Source: Pseudanabaena sp. (GTDB lineage Bacteria; Cyanobacteriota; Cyanobacteriia; Pseudanabaenales; Pseudanabaenaceae). Taken from it: a stretch of 64,000 nt of DNA. Positions 15,244 through 22,927 of the stretch are shown here, piece by piece; positions within the stretch are counted from its first letter, which is position 1; each line of letters opens with the position of its first letter. The stretch lies in contig QBMK01000006.1 of assembly GCA_003249035.1 (NCBI GenBank), positions 124,001-188,000 on the forward strand, written 5' to 3'. Made by a program: the position numbers and the translations under genes. The notes under the pieces were generated by a model, which was given only the letters and a program-made list of their open reading frames with translations, was not told the DNA's origin and searched no databases.

Positions 15244-16953
15244 ATGGCACTAGACTACTTCGCCCCGGGCGTATACGTCGAAGAGGTTGATAAAGGCAGT
15301 CGTCCCATTGAAGGCATCAGCCTAAGTGTGGCAGGTTTTATCGGATTTACCGAAGACGTACGCGGTGATGCTGATCTTTTCAAACCAATGATGGTTACAT
15401 CTTGGGATCAATATCGCGAATACTTCGCAGCTCCTGGTTCTGATGGATACACAGACTTTGATGCTTACTTGCCCTTTGCAGTTAATGGTTGGTTCGTTAA
15501 CGGTGGGGGACGTTGCTGGGTAACGAGCATTGGTACAAAACTTCCAGGTTCTGAGCCTCCAGCCCCTGAGTCAACCGCACTTCGCATTGGTACATCGAAC
15601 AACAAGCCCACCTTGATGTTTAACATCAAGCCAGCCGCAGCTTCAGAGAGCCAGCTAGCTCTGCCTTCAACGGGCGATCGCATCAAAGTCATCATCCAAG
15701 AAAGCACTCCCAAGCCTCTTCCTGAAACTGCTCCTGCTGATGCTGAGCCACCCTTAAATACTGGTGAATTTTTCAACGTAATCGTTGTCCAAGGCGGTCA
15801 AGAGCTGGAAAAATACGAGCATGTCACGATGAATCCGCAGGTAGCTGCAGATGTTGCTGACTATGTTGTAACTGCGATCGCCGACTCAGAATATGTCACC
15901 ATCGCCGACATTTCCACCAGCGGACAGCCACTCTCTCGTCGTCCTGCTAACGGAGCCTACGAGATCGCGCCACCTCCTTATATTTCCACCATTGATCGCT
16001 TTGCTCGTGACCTGCTTGGACAAAGAGACGATCGCACAGGCATTCAAGGCATGTTTGAAATCGATGAAACAGCGATGATTGCCTGCCCTGATCTAATGCG
16101 CGTCTATGAAGCAGGTTTGATCGACATCGATCAAGTACATGGAGTCATGGAAATGATGCTCAGCATGTGCGAAAACGCTTTCCCGGGGCCCGCATTCCGC
16201 ATGGCTGTGATCGATCCACCACCGATCAAGCCTTCCAAAGGCATGGAAGCTGTAACACCTGACCGCCAAAAGCCTCAAGATGTAGCCCAATGGTTGAGCA
16301 TGTTCAACCGTCGCTCCATGTTTGGTGCACTCTATTACCCTTGGATCAAAGTCGCCAACCCTCGCAAGGGCGGTAAACCATCCTATGTTCCCCCCTGTGG
16401 ACATGTGATGGGGCTATGGTGTCGCACTGACCAATCACGCGGTATCTTCAAAGCTCCTGCTAACGACACCCCCAGAGGTGTGCTTGGCTTAGCTTACGAA
16501 ACCAACATGCGTGAGCAAGAAATGCTCAACCCCATCGGCATCAATTGCATCCGCAACTTTGCCAGCTACAATCGTGGATTCAAAGTATGGGGCGCACGCA
16601 CCTTGGTCGAGCCAGACAATATCCAATGGCGCTACATCAGTGTCCGCCGCTTGATTAGCTATATCGAGAAATCGATTGAAATTGGTACTCAATGGGTTGT
16701 CTTTGAACCCAACGATACCGACCTATGGGCAAGAGTAACTCGTACCGTTAGTAACTTCCTAGAAGGACTCTGGCGGAATGGAGCATTATTTGGTGGTGCT
16801 TCCTCAGAAGCATTTTACGTCAAATGCGATGCCACGCTCAACACCCACGAAACCATGATGATGGGTCGCCTATACATCGAGGTTGGTATTTGCCCTGTCC
16901 GTCCTGCTGAATTTGTGATCTTCCGCGTCAGCCAGTGGTCACCTAATAGTTAA
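15244..16953 (+). CDS. Contractile tail sheath protein (CIS/phage-tail-like)
   Basis: The 569-residue protein has the sheath N-terminus (YFAPGVYVEEVDKGSRPIEG, then SVAGFIGFTE) and the conserved C-terminal domain (RYISVRRLISYIEKSIEIGT; WVVFEPNDTDLWARV; GRLYIEVGICPVRPAEFV). Sheath subunits polymerise around the inner tube and contract to drive it outward. There is only one sheath gene here, unlike the three in Afp. A variable, Pro- and Ala-rich insert lies at about residues 95-170. No lysis, capsid or packaging genes are nearby, which favours a CIS over a prophage. Confidence 0.93.
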   Translation: MALDYFAPGVYVEEVDKGSRPIEGISLSVAGFIGFTEDVRGDADLFKPMMVTSWDQYREYFAAPGSDGYTDFDAYLPFAVNGWFVNGGGRCWVTSIGTKLPGSEPPAPESTALRIGTSNNKPTLMFNIKPAAASESQLALPSTGDRIKVIIQESTPKPLPETAPADAEPPLNTGEFFNVIVVQGGQELEKYEHVTMNPQVAADVADYVVTAIADSEYVTIADISTSGQPLSRRPANGAYEIAPPPYISTIDRFARDLLGQRDDRTGIQGMFEIDETAMIACPDLMRVYEAGLIDIDQVHGVMEMMLSMCENAFPGPAFRMAVIDPPPIKPSKGMEAVTPDRQKPQDVAQWLSMFNRRSMFGALYYPWIKVANPRKGGKPSYVPPCGHVMGLWCRTDQSRGIFKAPANDTPRGVLGLAYETNMREQEMLNPIGINCIRNFASYNRGFKVWGARTLVEPDNIQWRYISVRRLISYIEKSIEIGTQWVVFEPNDTDLWARVTRTVSNFLEGLWRNGALFGGASSEAFYVKCDATLNTHETMMMGRLYIEVGICPVRPAEFVIFRVSQWSPNS

Positions 16954-16957
16954 CGAT

Positions 16958-16996
16958 TCATGAAGAAGAACGCCCAATGGGCGTTCTTCTTCATGA
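16958..16996. terminator. Hairpin after the sheath gene
   Basis: An 18-bp perfect stem (16958-16975 with 16979-16996, loop AAT) lies four bases after the sheath stop. No long T-run follows, so it may be an intra-cluster processing or partial termination site that raises sheath expression relative to downstream genes. Confidence 0.7.
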
Positions 16997-17110
16997 TCTC
17001 CAAGAGCTTTTTTAAGATTTATGCTGTGATTCTTACAGATTGATAGCTTAAGATTTTAAAATAGTTATTTAGTAATACAAAACCTGTAAATCAGATTTCA
17101 AGGAGGAAGA

Positions 17111-17584
17111 ATGGCAGAACTTAAACCAATTCCTACTAGTCGATACTATGTAGAATTTGCTGGGTTGGAAGAAAAACTAATTAAAAGTGTCTCTGAAGTT
17201 AGTTTTACAGGACAAACCGCAGGACATGAAAAGCCGCTAGCATCCACTAAGGGAGGCAAAACTTTTTGGCAAAGTACGTCGGCAGGTTTTGAAGAAAATC
17301 CTAATGTCACCATTGAAGTTTATGTCACTGAAGGGGACATGGCTTTTTACAATTGGTTCCTAGCTATCATGCCTAAAAGCGAAGGAGGCAAAGGGGAATG
17401 GGCTGCAAATCGCAAGAATGGTTCAATCACTGCTTACGATAGTGGCGATAATGAGGTAATTCGCTGGGATCTAATCAACTGCTGGCCGAAGTCTTACAAA
17501 GTAAGTGATTTCAGTTCTGAAAGTAAAGACTTGGCGGTCGAAACCTATGAAATAGTCGCTGAACAAATCAACCGAGTGAAGTAG
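17111..17584 (+). CDS. Tail tube protein, gp19/Hcp-like family, first of three
   Basis: The 157-residue product has the T4 gp19-type tube pattern: SRYYVEFAGLEEKLIKSVSE at the start, NVTIEVYVTEGDMAFYNWFL in the middle, GSITAYDSGDNEVIRWDL, and NCWPKSYKVSDFSSES near the end. Tube subunits form the inner rod ejected on contraction. AGGAGG lies just before the ATG, a very strong ribosome binding site consistent with a highly expressed structural subunit. Confidence 0.9.
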   Translation: MAELKPIPTSRYYVEFAGLEEKLIKSVSEVSFTGQTAGHEKPLASTKGGKTFWQSTSAGFEENPNVTIEVYVTEGDMAFYNWFLAIMPKSEGGKGEWAANRKNGSITAYDSGDNEVIRWDLINCWPKSYKVSDFSSESKDLAVETYEIVAEQINRVK

Positions 17585-17633
17585 ATTCGATTACATTTCT
17601 ATCGCATTATCAAAATTTTGAGAGCACAAAAAT

Positions 17634-18107
17634 ATGGCAAAAGATGAATTTTTAGCCTCTTCTAAATATTACTTTAGCTTAACAGGGCTAGAGGACTTGG
17701 TTGTAAAAAAAGTCAGTGGTATTGGCTCAACTCTCCAAACTGCAGGCGATATGAAGTCCTATGGAGTATCAAAAAGTGGTAAATCAGTAATTCAAGCTAC
17801 AGTTACAGGTGCAACTAACAGTAAAATCACTGTTGAGTTTGTCTGTACTGTTGGGGATGATCGCCTGATCAAATGGTATAGTGACTCGCATTCTGAGCCA
17901 TTCGCAGGTGGTGGGACTAAAACCAAAGGCGAACGCAAAACTGGTACGATCACGCTTTACAATCAGGGCGGCGAAGCTGCTGCTACTTGGGAAATGACTG
18001 GAGTAATGCCCGCTAGCTATAAATCGGTTAAGCTAGAAGCTGGTGCTGAAGGACTAGCCACTGAGACAATTGAATTTGTGTATCAGAGTTTGCACCGCAA
18101 AACTTAA
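17634..18107 (+). CDS. Tail tube protein, second paralogue
   Basis: At 157 residues, it is the same length as the preceding gene and follows the same plan (KYYFSLTGLEDLVVKKVSGI; KITVEFVCTVGDDRLIKWYS; GTITLYNQGGEAAATWEM; VMPASYKSVKLEAGAEGLA). The sequence is clearly diverged, so it is probably a distinct ring type rather than a recent copy. It lies 49 bp after the first tube gene and is followed by a small hairpin. Confidence 0.88.
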   Translation: MAKDEFLASSKYYFSLTGLEDLVVKKVSGIGSTLQTAGDMKSYGVSKSGKSVIQATVTGATNSKITVEFVCTVGDDRLIKWYSDSHSEPFAGGGTKTKGERKTGTITLYNQGGEAAATWEMTGVMPASYKSVKLEAGAEGLATETIEFVYQSLHRKT

Positions 18108-18117
18108 AAGAACAGTT

Positions 18118-18142
18118 ATGAGTGGTGCTGAGCGCCACTCAT
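18118..18142. terminator. Small hairpin between the second and third tube genes
   Basis: ATGAGTGGTGCT pairs with AGCGCCACTCAT (one G-T pair). No T-run follows, and the next gene starts 27 bases later, so it is more likely an mRNA processing or partial termination site. Confidence 0.55.
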
Positions 18143-18168
18143 AGTAAAATTTGCAAGAAGGTGATTTG

Positions 18169-18660
18169 ATGGAAGACGAACCGCAGATAGAATTCTTAGC
18201 TAAGTCTAAATTTTATGTAGAGATCACTTTACAGGGTAGTCTAGAAAAAATTGACGGCTACTTTATGGAATGTAGTGGGTTGTCGCGAAGTCAAGAAGCA
18301 ATTGAAATTGTCGAAGTTACTCCACAAGTATGGGGGAGGAGTGGTTCAACAAAAGGACGGGTTGTCCGCACAAAGCTTCCAGGAAATGTTAAAAGTGAGA
18401 ATATTACTCTCAAACAAGGGCTGAATATTTCCATGACCATGTGGAAATGGTTAAAAGCTGTCGAAGATGGTAATTGGGCGCAACAACTCAGAGATGGAGA
18501 TATCACTATTTATGACCAAGCTTCTATAGAAAAAGCAAGATTTCGATTTAATGGCGCTTGGCCGATGCGCTACAAAGTTTCCGAATTTAAAGCTGATGCT
18601 AGCGAATTTGCGATTACTGAGATAGAGTTATCCGTTAGAGACTTTTTACGGATTAATTAA
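18169..18660 (+). CDS. Tail tube protein, third paralogue (tube-initiator-like)
   Basis: The product is 163 residues from ATG 18169, chosen over a TTG at 18151 because AAGGTG sits in front of it. It keeps the gp19 plan (SKFYVEITLQGSLEKIDGYF; NISMTMWKWLKAVEDGNWAQ; DITIYDQASIEKARFRF; AWPMRYKVSEFKADASEFAI). Near residue 40 it has the ECSGLSRSQEAIEI segment often seen in the baseplate-proximal tube protein of CIS clusters. That position is inferred from family pattern. Confidence 0.86.
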   Translation: MEDEPQIEFLAKSKFYVEITLQGSLEKIDGYFMECSGLSRSQEAIEIVEVTPQVWGRSGSTKGRVVRTKLPGNVKSENITLKQGLNISMTMWKWLKAVEDGNWAQQLRDGDITIYDQASIEKARFRFNGAWPMRYKVSEFKADASEFAITEIELSVRDFLRIN

Positions 18661-18678
18661 TAGATTAATTAATCCCTT

Positions 18679-18711
18679 ATGGTTCAAATATGGTTCAAAT
18701 ATGGTTCAAAC
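18679..18711 (+). repeat. Three tandem 11-bp units each carrying an ATG
   Basis: ATGGTTCAAAT occurs at 18679, 18690 and (last base C) 18701. Because 11 is not a multiple of three, the three ATGs lie in three different reading frames. Only the last opens the tail-assembly-like gene. Gain or loss of a unit would change the distance and frame of the initiating codons. Confidence 0.85.
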
Positions 18712-19039
18712 AGAGTTTGAATTTACGCTACCCAAGGGTTATGTTGATGGGGATGGAAATCTGCATCGCAAAGGTGTAATGCGCTTGTCTAGAGCGATCG
18801 ATGAGATTGTGCCAATGCGCGATCCGCGTGTAAGAAGCAATCCTGCTTATGCAACTGTAATTATATTAGCTAGGGTAATTACTAAATTAGGAGGACTAGA
18901 AGAAATTAGTTCGACGGTAATCGAAAATTTATTTGCTAGCGATCTCAGTTATCTACAAAAGTTTTATCGTCAGATTAACGAGTTAGAAGATACTGGATGG
19001 ACTGGTTTATCTGAAGAATCAGAAAATTCTTCGTTATAG
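18701..19039 (+). CDS. Phage-tail-assembly-type small protein of the CIS cluster
   Basis: The 112-residue product resembles the short tail-assembly (chaperone-like) proteins that follow tube genes in CIS and contractile phage clusters: EFTLPKGYVDGDGNLHRKGV, MRLSRAIDEIVPMRDPRV, YATVIILARVITKLGGL, then IENLFASDLSYLQKFYRQIN. It would assist tube or tape-measure assembly; this is from the family. It is the last plus-strand CIS gene, and the next gene is convergent. No ribosome binding site is visible before the start. Confidence 0.72.
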   Translation: MVQTEFEFTLPKGYVDGDGNLHRKGVMRLSRAIDEIVPMRDPRVRSNPAYATVIILARVITKLGGLEEISSTVIENLFASDLSYLQKFYRQINELEDTGWTGLSEESENSSL

Positions 19040-19066
19040 CTACATTGAAATTCTTTCAATAATTGA

Positions 19067-20134
19067 TTAAAGGTACATCGGAAATCGCTGTAAAAGTTTC
19101 CACAGGATAATGCCAATTAGCCAAGATATACTTGCTGCTAATGGAACAAATAGAATTCCGCCAACTATTTCTAGAGGTGCGATCGCACGCAGCACCCAGA
19201 CGTGGACTAGATAAGTAGTAAAGCTAGCCTTGGCGAAAATTTTAATTTTTGGTCGCATATCTTGCCATCGTTTTTGGATAGAGATTTGCAAGAATTGAGT
19301 TTTCAAGCTTTGCCAAGATATTGACCATAGCAAGAAGGTTAATGTCAACAAAACTACCGTTGGTCGAGCATAATGACCGACGGCTTCAGCAGAGTTCTTG
19401 AGTATCGCCGTCCAATAGAATTCGCCAAGTTCCACAACTGCGGCGATCGCAAATAAATATCCCCAAGACTGCGATCGCCATTTCGCCACTAAAAGATTAG
19501 CCCAGCCTTGATCCTTGGCTAGCCAAATCCCTATTTGAAAGTAGGGTAACCAATAAATTACGTGATTTCCATTGGGCAAAAAAGCCGTGATATTTGTTAG
19601 TAAGTCAAAAGTTGCAGATACCCATCGCAAGCTAAATAGAATGAAAGTGATGATCAGGAGAATATACAAGTTCCATTTTGTAAATGCTACGCGCCGAAAT
19701 AGTGGGTATAGTATGTAACACTGAAAAATTATTCCTAAGAAGTAAAGGTGATAGTCACCCATACCTGTAGCAAGTAATTTTAAGATTTGTTCACCACGCT
19801 CTAACCAATCCGATTCCTGAAACTTGCTCTGCTGAATGATGTTGAGTAAGGTAAATAGAATATATGGAGGCACGATACGCCATAGACGACGCTGAAAAAA
19901 GTGATATAAATCAAAAGGACGTCTCTCTTCTGACTTCGCTAAGGCGAAACCTGACAAAAGCACAAACATTGGTACTGTAAAGCGGCCAACTTGGTTAATG
20001 ATAGTGTCGATAAAAATCTCAAAATTGATAGTAGTTGTATCATTTACTCCAAACCACCAGTGATGCGAAGCATGGATGCCAATGACGATAGTTGTGGCGA
20101 TCACACGTAATAGCTCAGAGAGTTCCCAAGTCAT
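19067..20134 (-). CDS. Acyltransferase-3 family membrane protein (OafA-like)
   Basis: The 355-residue protein has about ten hydrophobic helices. Its N-terminus matches the family: LSELLRVIATTIVIGIHASHH contains the conserved helix-1 region ending in His, then VPMFVLLSGFALAK and RRLWRIVPPYILF. Members transfer acetyl or other acyl groups to surface sugars or small molecules. The acceptor is unknown. It is convergent with the CIS genes and unlikely to belong to them. Confidence 0.85.
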   Translation of the reverse strand: MTWELSELLRVIATTIVIGIHASHHWWFGVNDTTTINFEIFIDTIINQVGRFTVPMFVLLSGFALAKSEERRPFDLYHFFQRRLWRIVPPYILFTLLNIIQQSKFQESDWLERGEQILKLLATGMGDYHLYFLGIIFQCYILYPLFRRVAFTKWNLYILLIITFILFSLRWVSATFDLLTNITAFLPNGNHVIYWLPYFQIGIWLAKDQGWANLLVAKWRSQSWGYLFAIAAVVELGEFYWTAILKNSAEAVGHYARPTVVLLTLTFLLWSISWQSLKTQFLQISIQKRWQDMRPKIKIFAKASFTTYLVHVWVLRAIAPLEIVGGILFVPLAASISWLIGIILWKLLQRFPMYL

Positions 20135-20161
20135 ATTTTGTTTAAAATGGTTTAAATGGTG

Positions 20162-20267
20162 CTAAGGAATGATAATTTAATAAAACCCAAAATTAGTTCG
20201 GCGGGCGAAGCCCGCCGAACTAATTTCGGGTTTTATATGCACATGTTATTTAATTTTCATTCCTAAG
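20162..20267. repeat. Nested inverted-repeat element, family 2, copy 1
   Basis: The outer ends are inverted (CTAAGGAATGATAATT at the left; the right end reads AATTTTCATTCCTAAG). They enclose an inner long hairpin, AAAACCCAAAATTAGTTCGG with GCGGGCGAAGCCCGC at the tip. Related copies lie at 44822 (opposite orientation) and 56827. The right end supplies the TAG stop of the DUF309 gene at 20263-20265. Confidence 0.88.
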
Positions 20268-20658
20268 CAATTTCCAGAGTGGATCTGGTGATCTTAGGAA
20301 TTTTCAAATCCCCCTGCACCATTCTTTGCCATATCTCTACGATTCCTTCTTTCCCATTTATTTGTACAGTTCGTAAGATCAGTAAACTATCTTCTAGTAA
20401 GGTTTGAACATCAATGGATTGATAGTCAGGAAGATAGGCTGGTAAGCGGCTAGTCCCTTCACCTAACAGAATTGCTGCGCCATGCCAATTTTGATTTTTG
20501 AGATGATATAAACCGACAGCAATTTGTAAAATCCCCTGATAAAATGCCCGATCGCTTTGCCAAGAATCATTCCAAATCGCCTCTAAAGTGTCGTGACAGG
20601 AATAATAATCTCCATTATTAAACTGCGTGATCGCCTCTTCAAATGCAGGATCAACCAT
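20263..20658 (-). CDS. DUF309-domain protein
   Basis: The 131 residues match DUF309: FEEAITQFNNGDYYSCHDTL, EAIWNDSWQSDRAFYQGILQ, IAVGLYHLKNQNWHGAAILL, EGTSRLPAYLP. The family is a helical fold of unknown function, common in cyanobacteria. It overlaps the upstream gene by eight bases, so the two are probably coupled. Its stop codon lies in a repeat end, so the original C-terminus may have been altered by insertion. Confidence 0.85.
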   Translation of the reverse strand: MVDPAFEEAITQFNNGDYYSCHDTLEAIWNDSWQSDRAFYQGILQIAVGLYHLKNQNWHGAAILLGEGTSRLPAYLPDYQSIDVQTLLEDSLLILRTVQINGKEGIVEIWQRMVQGDLKIPKITRSTLEIA

Positions 20659-21139
20659 TGGCTAGTACATTGGCGATCGCTTGTTTTTGCTCAGCATCAT
20701 ATCCCCATTTTTTGAGAAAAGCGGCATAATCCCCTTCATTTGCGATCGCCGAATTCCGCATTTGATTGGCAATTGTGTAAACTTCAGCAAGTTCCACTTT
20801 CTTAATTAATATTGCCGTTCGTCTAGCAACTCGGTCAGATCCTTGAGCTTGTTCTTCATTACCTACGCGACGATGATAAATAGCCATGGCGGTGGACATA
20901 GCTAGATTTTTCACAAGCAGTTCTGCAATCTCTTGAGGAGCAGATTGCAAAGCGTTAATTATATTAGCGCTAGGGTTGTCTGCTAGCTGCCAGTCACCAG
21001 TCAAGAAGCACACAAAGAATCCTCTTGCTCCATTTGAGGTTTGTACTAGTGCCGAGATTTCTGATTCTAGTTGCGTGTCTGATACGTCTTCTCGCGAAAG
21101 CAAAGCTTCCGTATAGGCGATCGCTTCTTCAAAGGTCAT
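20651..21139 (-). CDS. Conserved cyanobacterial helical protein, function unknown
   Basis: The 162 residues are mostly helical (FEEAIAYTEALLSREDVSDT; GARGFFVCFLTGDWQLADNP; AELLVKNLAMSTAMAIYHRR; YAAFLKKWGYDAEQKQAIAN). I recall such proteins beside DUF309 genes in cyanobacteria but can assign no function. It is the first gene of a two-gene unit with DUF309. Confidence 0.7.
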   Translation of the reverse strand: MTFEEAIAYTEALLSREDVSDTQLESEISALVQTSNGARGFFVCFLTGDWQLADNPSANIINALQSAPQEIAELLVKNLAMSTAMAIYHRRVGNEEQAQGSDRVARRTAILIKKVELAEVYTIANQMRNSAIANEGDYAAFLKKWGYDAEQKQAIANVLANG

Positions 21140-21175
21140 ATTTTTTTGATTTTTCCCTGTCAGTTAAAGTTACAG

Positions 21176-21234
21176 CATAAAAACCAAAACAGAAAAAAGC
21201 TGTTTTGCAAGCCTTTTCTGTTTTGTTTTTTATG
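21176..21234. terminator. Hairpin overlapping the stop of the gene at 21230
   Basis: CATAAAAACCAAAACAGAAAA (21176-21196) pairs with 21214-21234 with one mismatch. The right arm contains the TAA stop at 21230-21232 of the minus-strand gene. It separates two same-strand genes. Confidence 0.75.
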
Positions 21235-21889
21235 TGATGTGATCTAGACAATGATTAGGTAAAAATGCTGTCCAGCCATTGTCCAATTTGACACGGCAAC
21301 TAACACTAATGACTTGCTCAACGACACCTTTGTGATTGGCATATTGTTGACGGTTCGCATTTACAGCCACGCGATCGCCTACTTTAAAACTTTTGCTTGG
21401 AGATTTATGATCCGCTCCAAGTTTTTTATCAGAAATACTAGGGATCACTGCTTTTTTGGGGGTTGGAGCAGAGTGGAAAGTTAAAGATGCAGCTTGCTGT
21501 CCATTTACTTGGTAGTTATAGCCCCGTCCTTGGATCAGCTGTAAACTACCGATTTGCACATTCACTAAATATTGGACAAAGCGTTCAACAGATATTTCCA
21601 TTATTTCGGCAAGGTCTTCAAACATGACAGGATAACTCCAGTAGTTCTCGCCCACTTGCAAGTCAGCAAGCTCTTTCCATGAATCGAATAGTTTTTGTCC
21701 AAATTGTGATGCTAGGTCATCAACGCGATCGCTGTTTGACTTAATTACAGAATTTATGGATGTACTGCCAGATGTCAAAGCCTCAAGTGTTTTGAGCAAG
21801 TTTTCGGCAATGCGATCGCTTGCTTCAGTCCTTACTCGAAGATATTCGAGAATCTGCTCAAACAAAGATTCACTAACATTAACAGTCAT
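21230..21889 (-). CDS. Unrecognised cyanobacterial protein with a C-terminal KOW/SH3-like segment
   Basis: The 219 residues divide into a helical N-terminal part (SLFEQILEYLRVRTEASDRI, AENLLKTLEALTSG), a middle region (YWSYPVMFEDLAEIMEIS) that may be helix-turn-helix-like, a Lys/Pro linker, and a C-terminal beta segment. The last part (FKVGDRVAVNANRQQYANHK, GVVEQVISVSCRVKLDNGW) looks like a KOW or SH3 barrel used to bind RNA or protein. No function assigned. Confidence 0.6.
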   Translation of the reverse strand: MTVNVSESLFEQILEYLRVRTEASDRIAENLLKTLEALTSGSTSINSVIKSNSDRVDDLASQFGQKLFDSWKELADLQVGENYWSYPVMFEDLAEIMEISVERFVQYLVNVQIGSLQLIQGRGYNYQVNGQQAASLTFHSAPTPKKAVIPSISDKKLGADHKSPSKSFKVGDRVAVNANRQQYANHKGVVEQVISVSCRVKLDNGWTAFLPNHCLDHIT

Positions 21890-22055
21890 AAAACTACCCG
21901 CACTAATCGCCTTTGATAACCTATTTGAAAACTGCTTCTCGACATTCTGAGCATGGAAAAAACTCAGGTTTTAGACTCTTTGAAATTTTAAATATCCTCT
22001 AAGTTAACATCAATAAGCTAACACCGAAAATGTTTACAGACCTTTGCACTGGGGT

Positions 22056-22117
22056 AAAAAACAATATTTTTGTTAAAAGTGTCTCCAAGCAACACTTTTA
22101 ACAAAAATATTGTTTTT
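22056..22117. terminator. Long hairpin after the GST-like gene
   Basis: A 27-bp near-perfect stem (AAAAAACAATATTTTTGTTA and onward, 22056-22082, with 22092-22117) ends in T-runs on both strands. It follows the GST stop at 22161 on the minus strand. Confidence 0.8.
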
Positions 22118-22160
22118 TGTTTGACCTGTAAGGGGCGGATTGCTAGATTTGTTTTTTTGG

Positions 22161-22841
22161 TCAATCAATCTCTGCTTGCCAATTTTTGGGCAATGGCTCA
22201 TTACAAAGCCGATGAATTTCCGTAATGCGCTCAAATAGCCAAGGATAAGTACGGCGATAAGCGGGAATTAACCCCAACGGGGACAGTAATGCTGCTGCGG
22301 TCAAATCAGCCACGCCAAAGCGATCGCCCACTAAGTAGCCATCTTGCCAAAATTCGCTAATCATTGCGATCATATCTGCAATTTTTTGAGCAGCGACCTT
22401 TGCCGAATCAGCATTAATCCCATATTGCGATCGGACGATCGTAATGACTATTTGACTCATCAAAGAAGGATCGATCTGTTTGCCCTCGTTAGCCCGAAAC
22501 TGATAGTAAACAAACCTTGCCGCCGTACCAATAAATTCATCAAAATAATCTTCTAATCGTAATGCTTCTTTTTGCTGTAATAACTCTTCAAAATAAAGTG
22601 GCGGATCGGGCTTATAAACTTCTAGAAACCGAATAATTTCAGTAGAGTCAGCCACTACCGCAGGACAATTTTTTTGCTGTGGCAATAGCACAGGAACAGT
22701 ATATTTCCCTGACAGGGGCTTAACTCGTAAAATATGCAAAGCGGGAGTAAGGTTCTCAACTTGATAGGGAATTTGCTTGTAGCCAAGAGCTAGTCTAGCT
22801 TTACGGCAATAGTGAGAAGTACTGAACTGTAATAAAAGCAT
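22161..22841 (-). CDS. Glutathione S-transferase family protein
   Basis: About 226 residues from ATG 22841. An earlier TTG at 22874 would add 11 residues before the thioredoxin fold and is rejected. The N-terminal thioredoxin-like domain has LLLQFSTSHYCRKARLALGY (a Ser and Cys at the active-site position) and the cis-Pro region YTVPVLL. The helical C-terminal domain has YLVGDRFGVADLTAAALLSP, the GST N-capping box. Substrate unknown. It is divergent from the gene at 22928. Confidence 0.82.
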   Translation of the reverse strand: MLLLQFSTSHYCRKARLALGYKQIPYQVENLTPALHILRVKPLSGKYTVPVLLPQQKNCPAVVADSTEIIRFLEVYKPDPPLYFEELLQQKEALRLEDYFDEFIGTAARFVYYQFRANEGKQIDPSLMSQIVITIVRSQYGINADSAKVAAQKIADMIAMISEFWQDGYLVGDRFGVADLTAAALLSPLGLIPAYRRTYPWLFERITEIHRLCNEPLPKNWQAEID

Positions 22842-22927
22842 AAATTCTATTTTAAAGTAGCTAAAAAGCAGCAAAGCATATGGTATAGTCTCGACTAAAT
22901 TTTTTACGGTCTACGGTTCTGTCGCCT

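Noticed and set aside
15244-18660. Prophage interpretation of the sheath and tube genes
   Set aside because: No capsid, terminase, portal, integrase or lysis genes, and a DUF4255 protein that is typical of CIS rather than phage.
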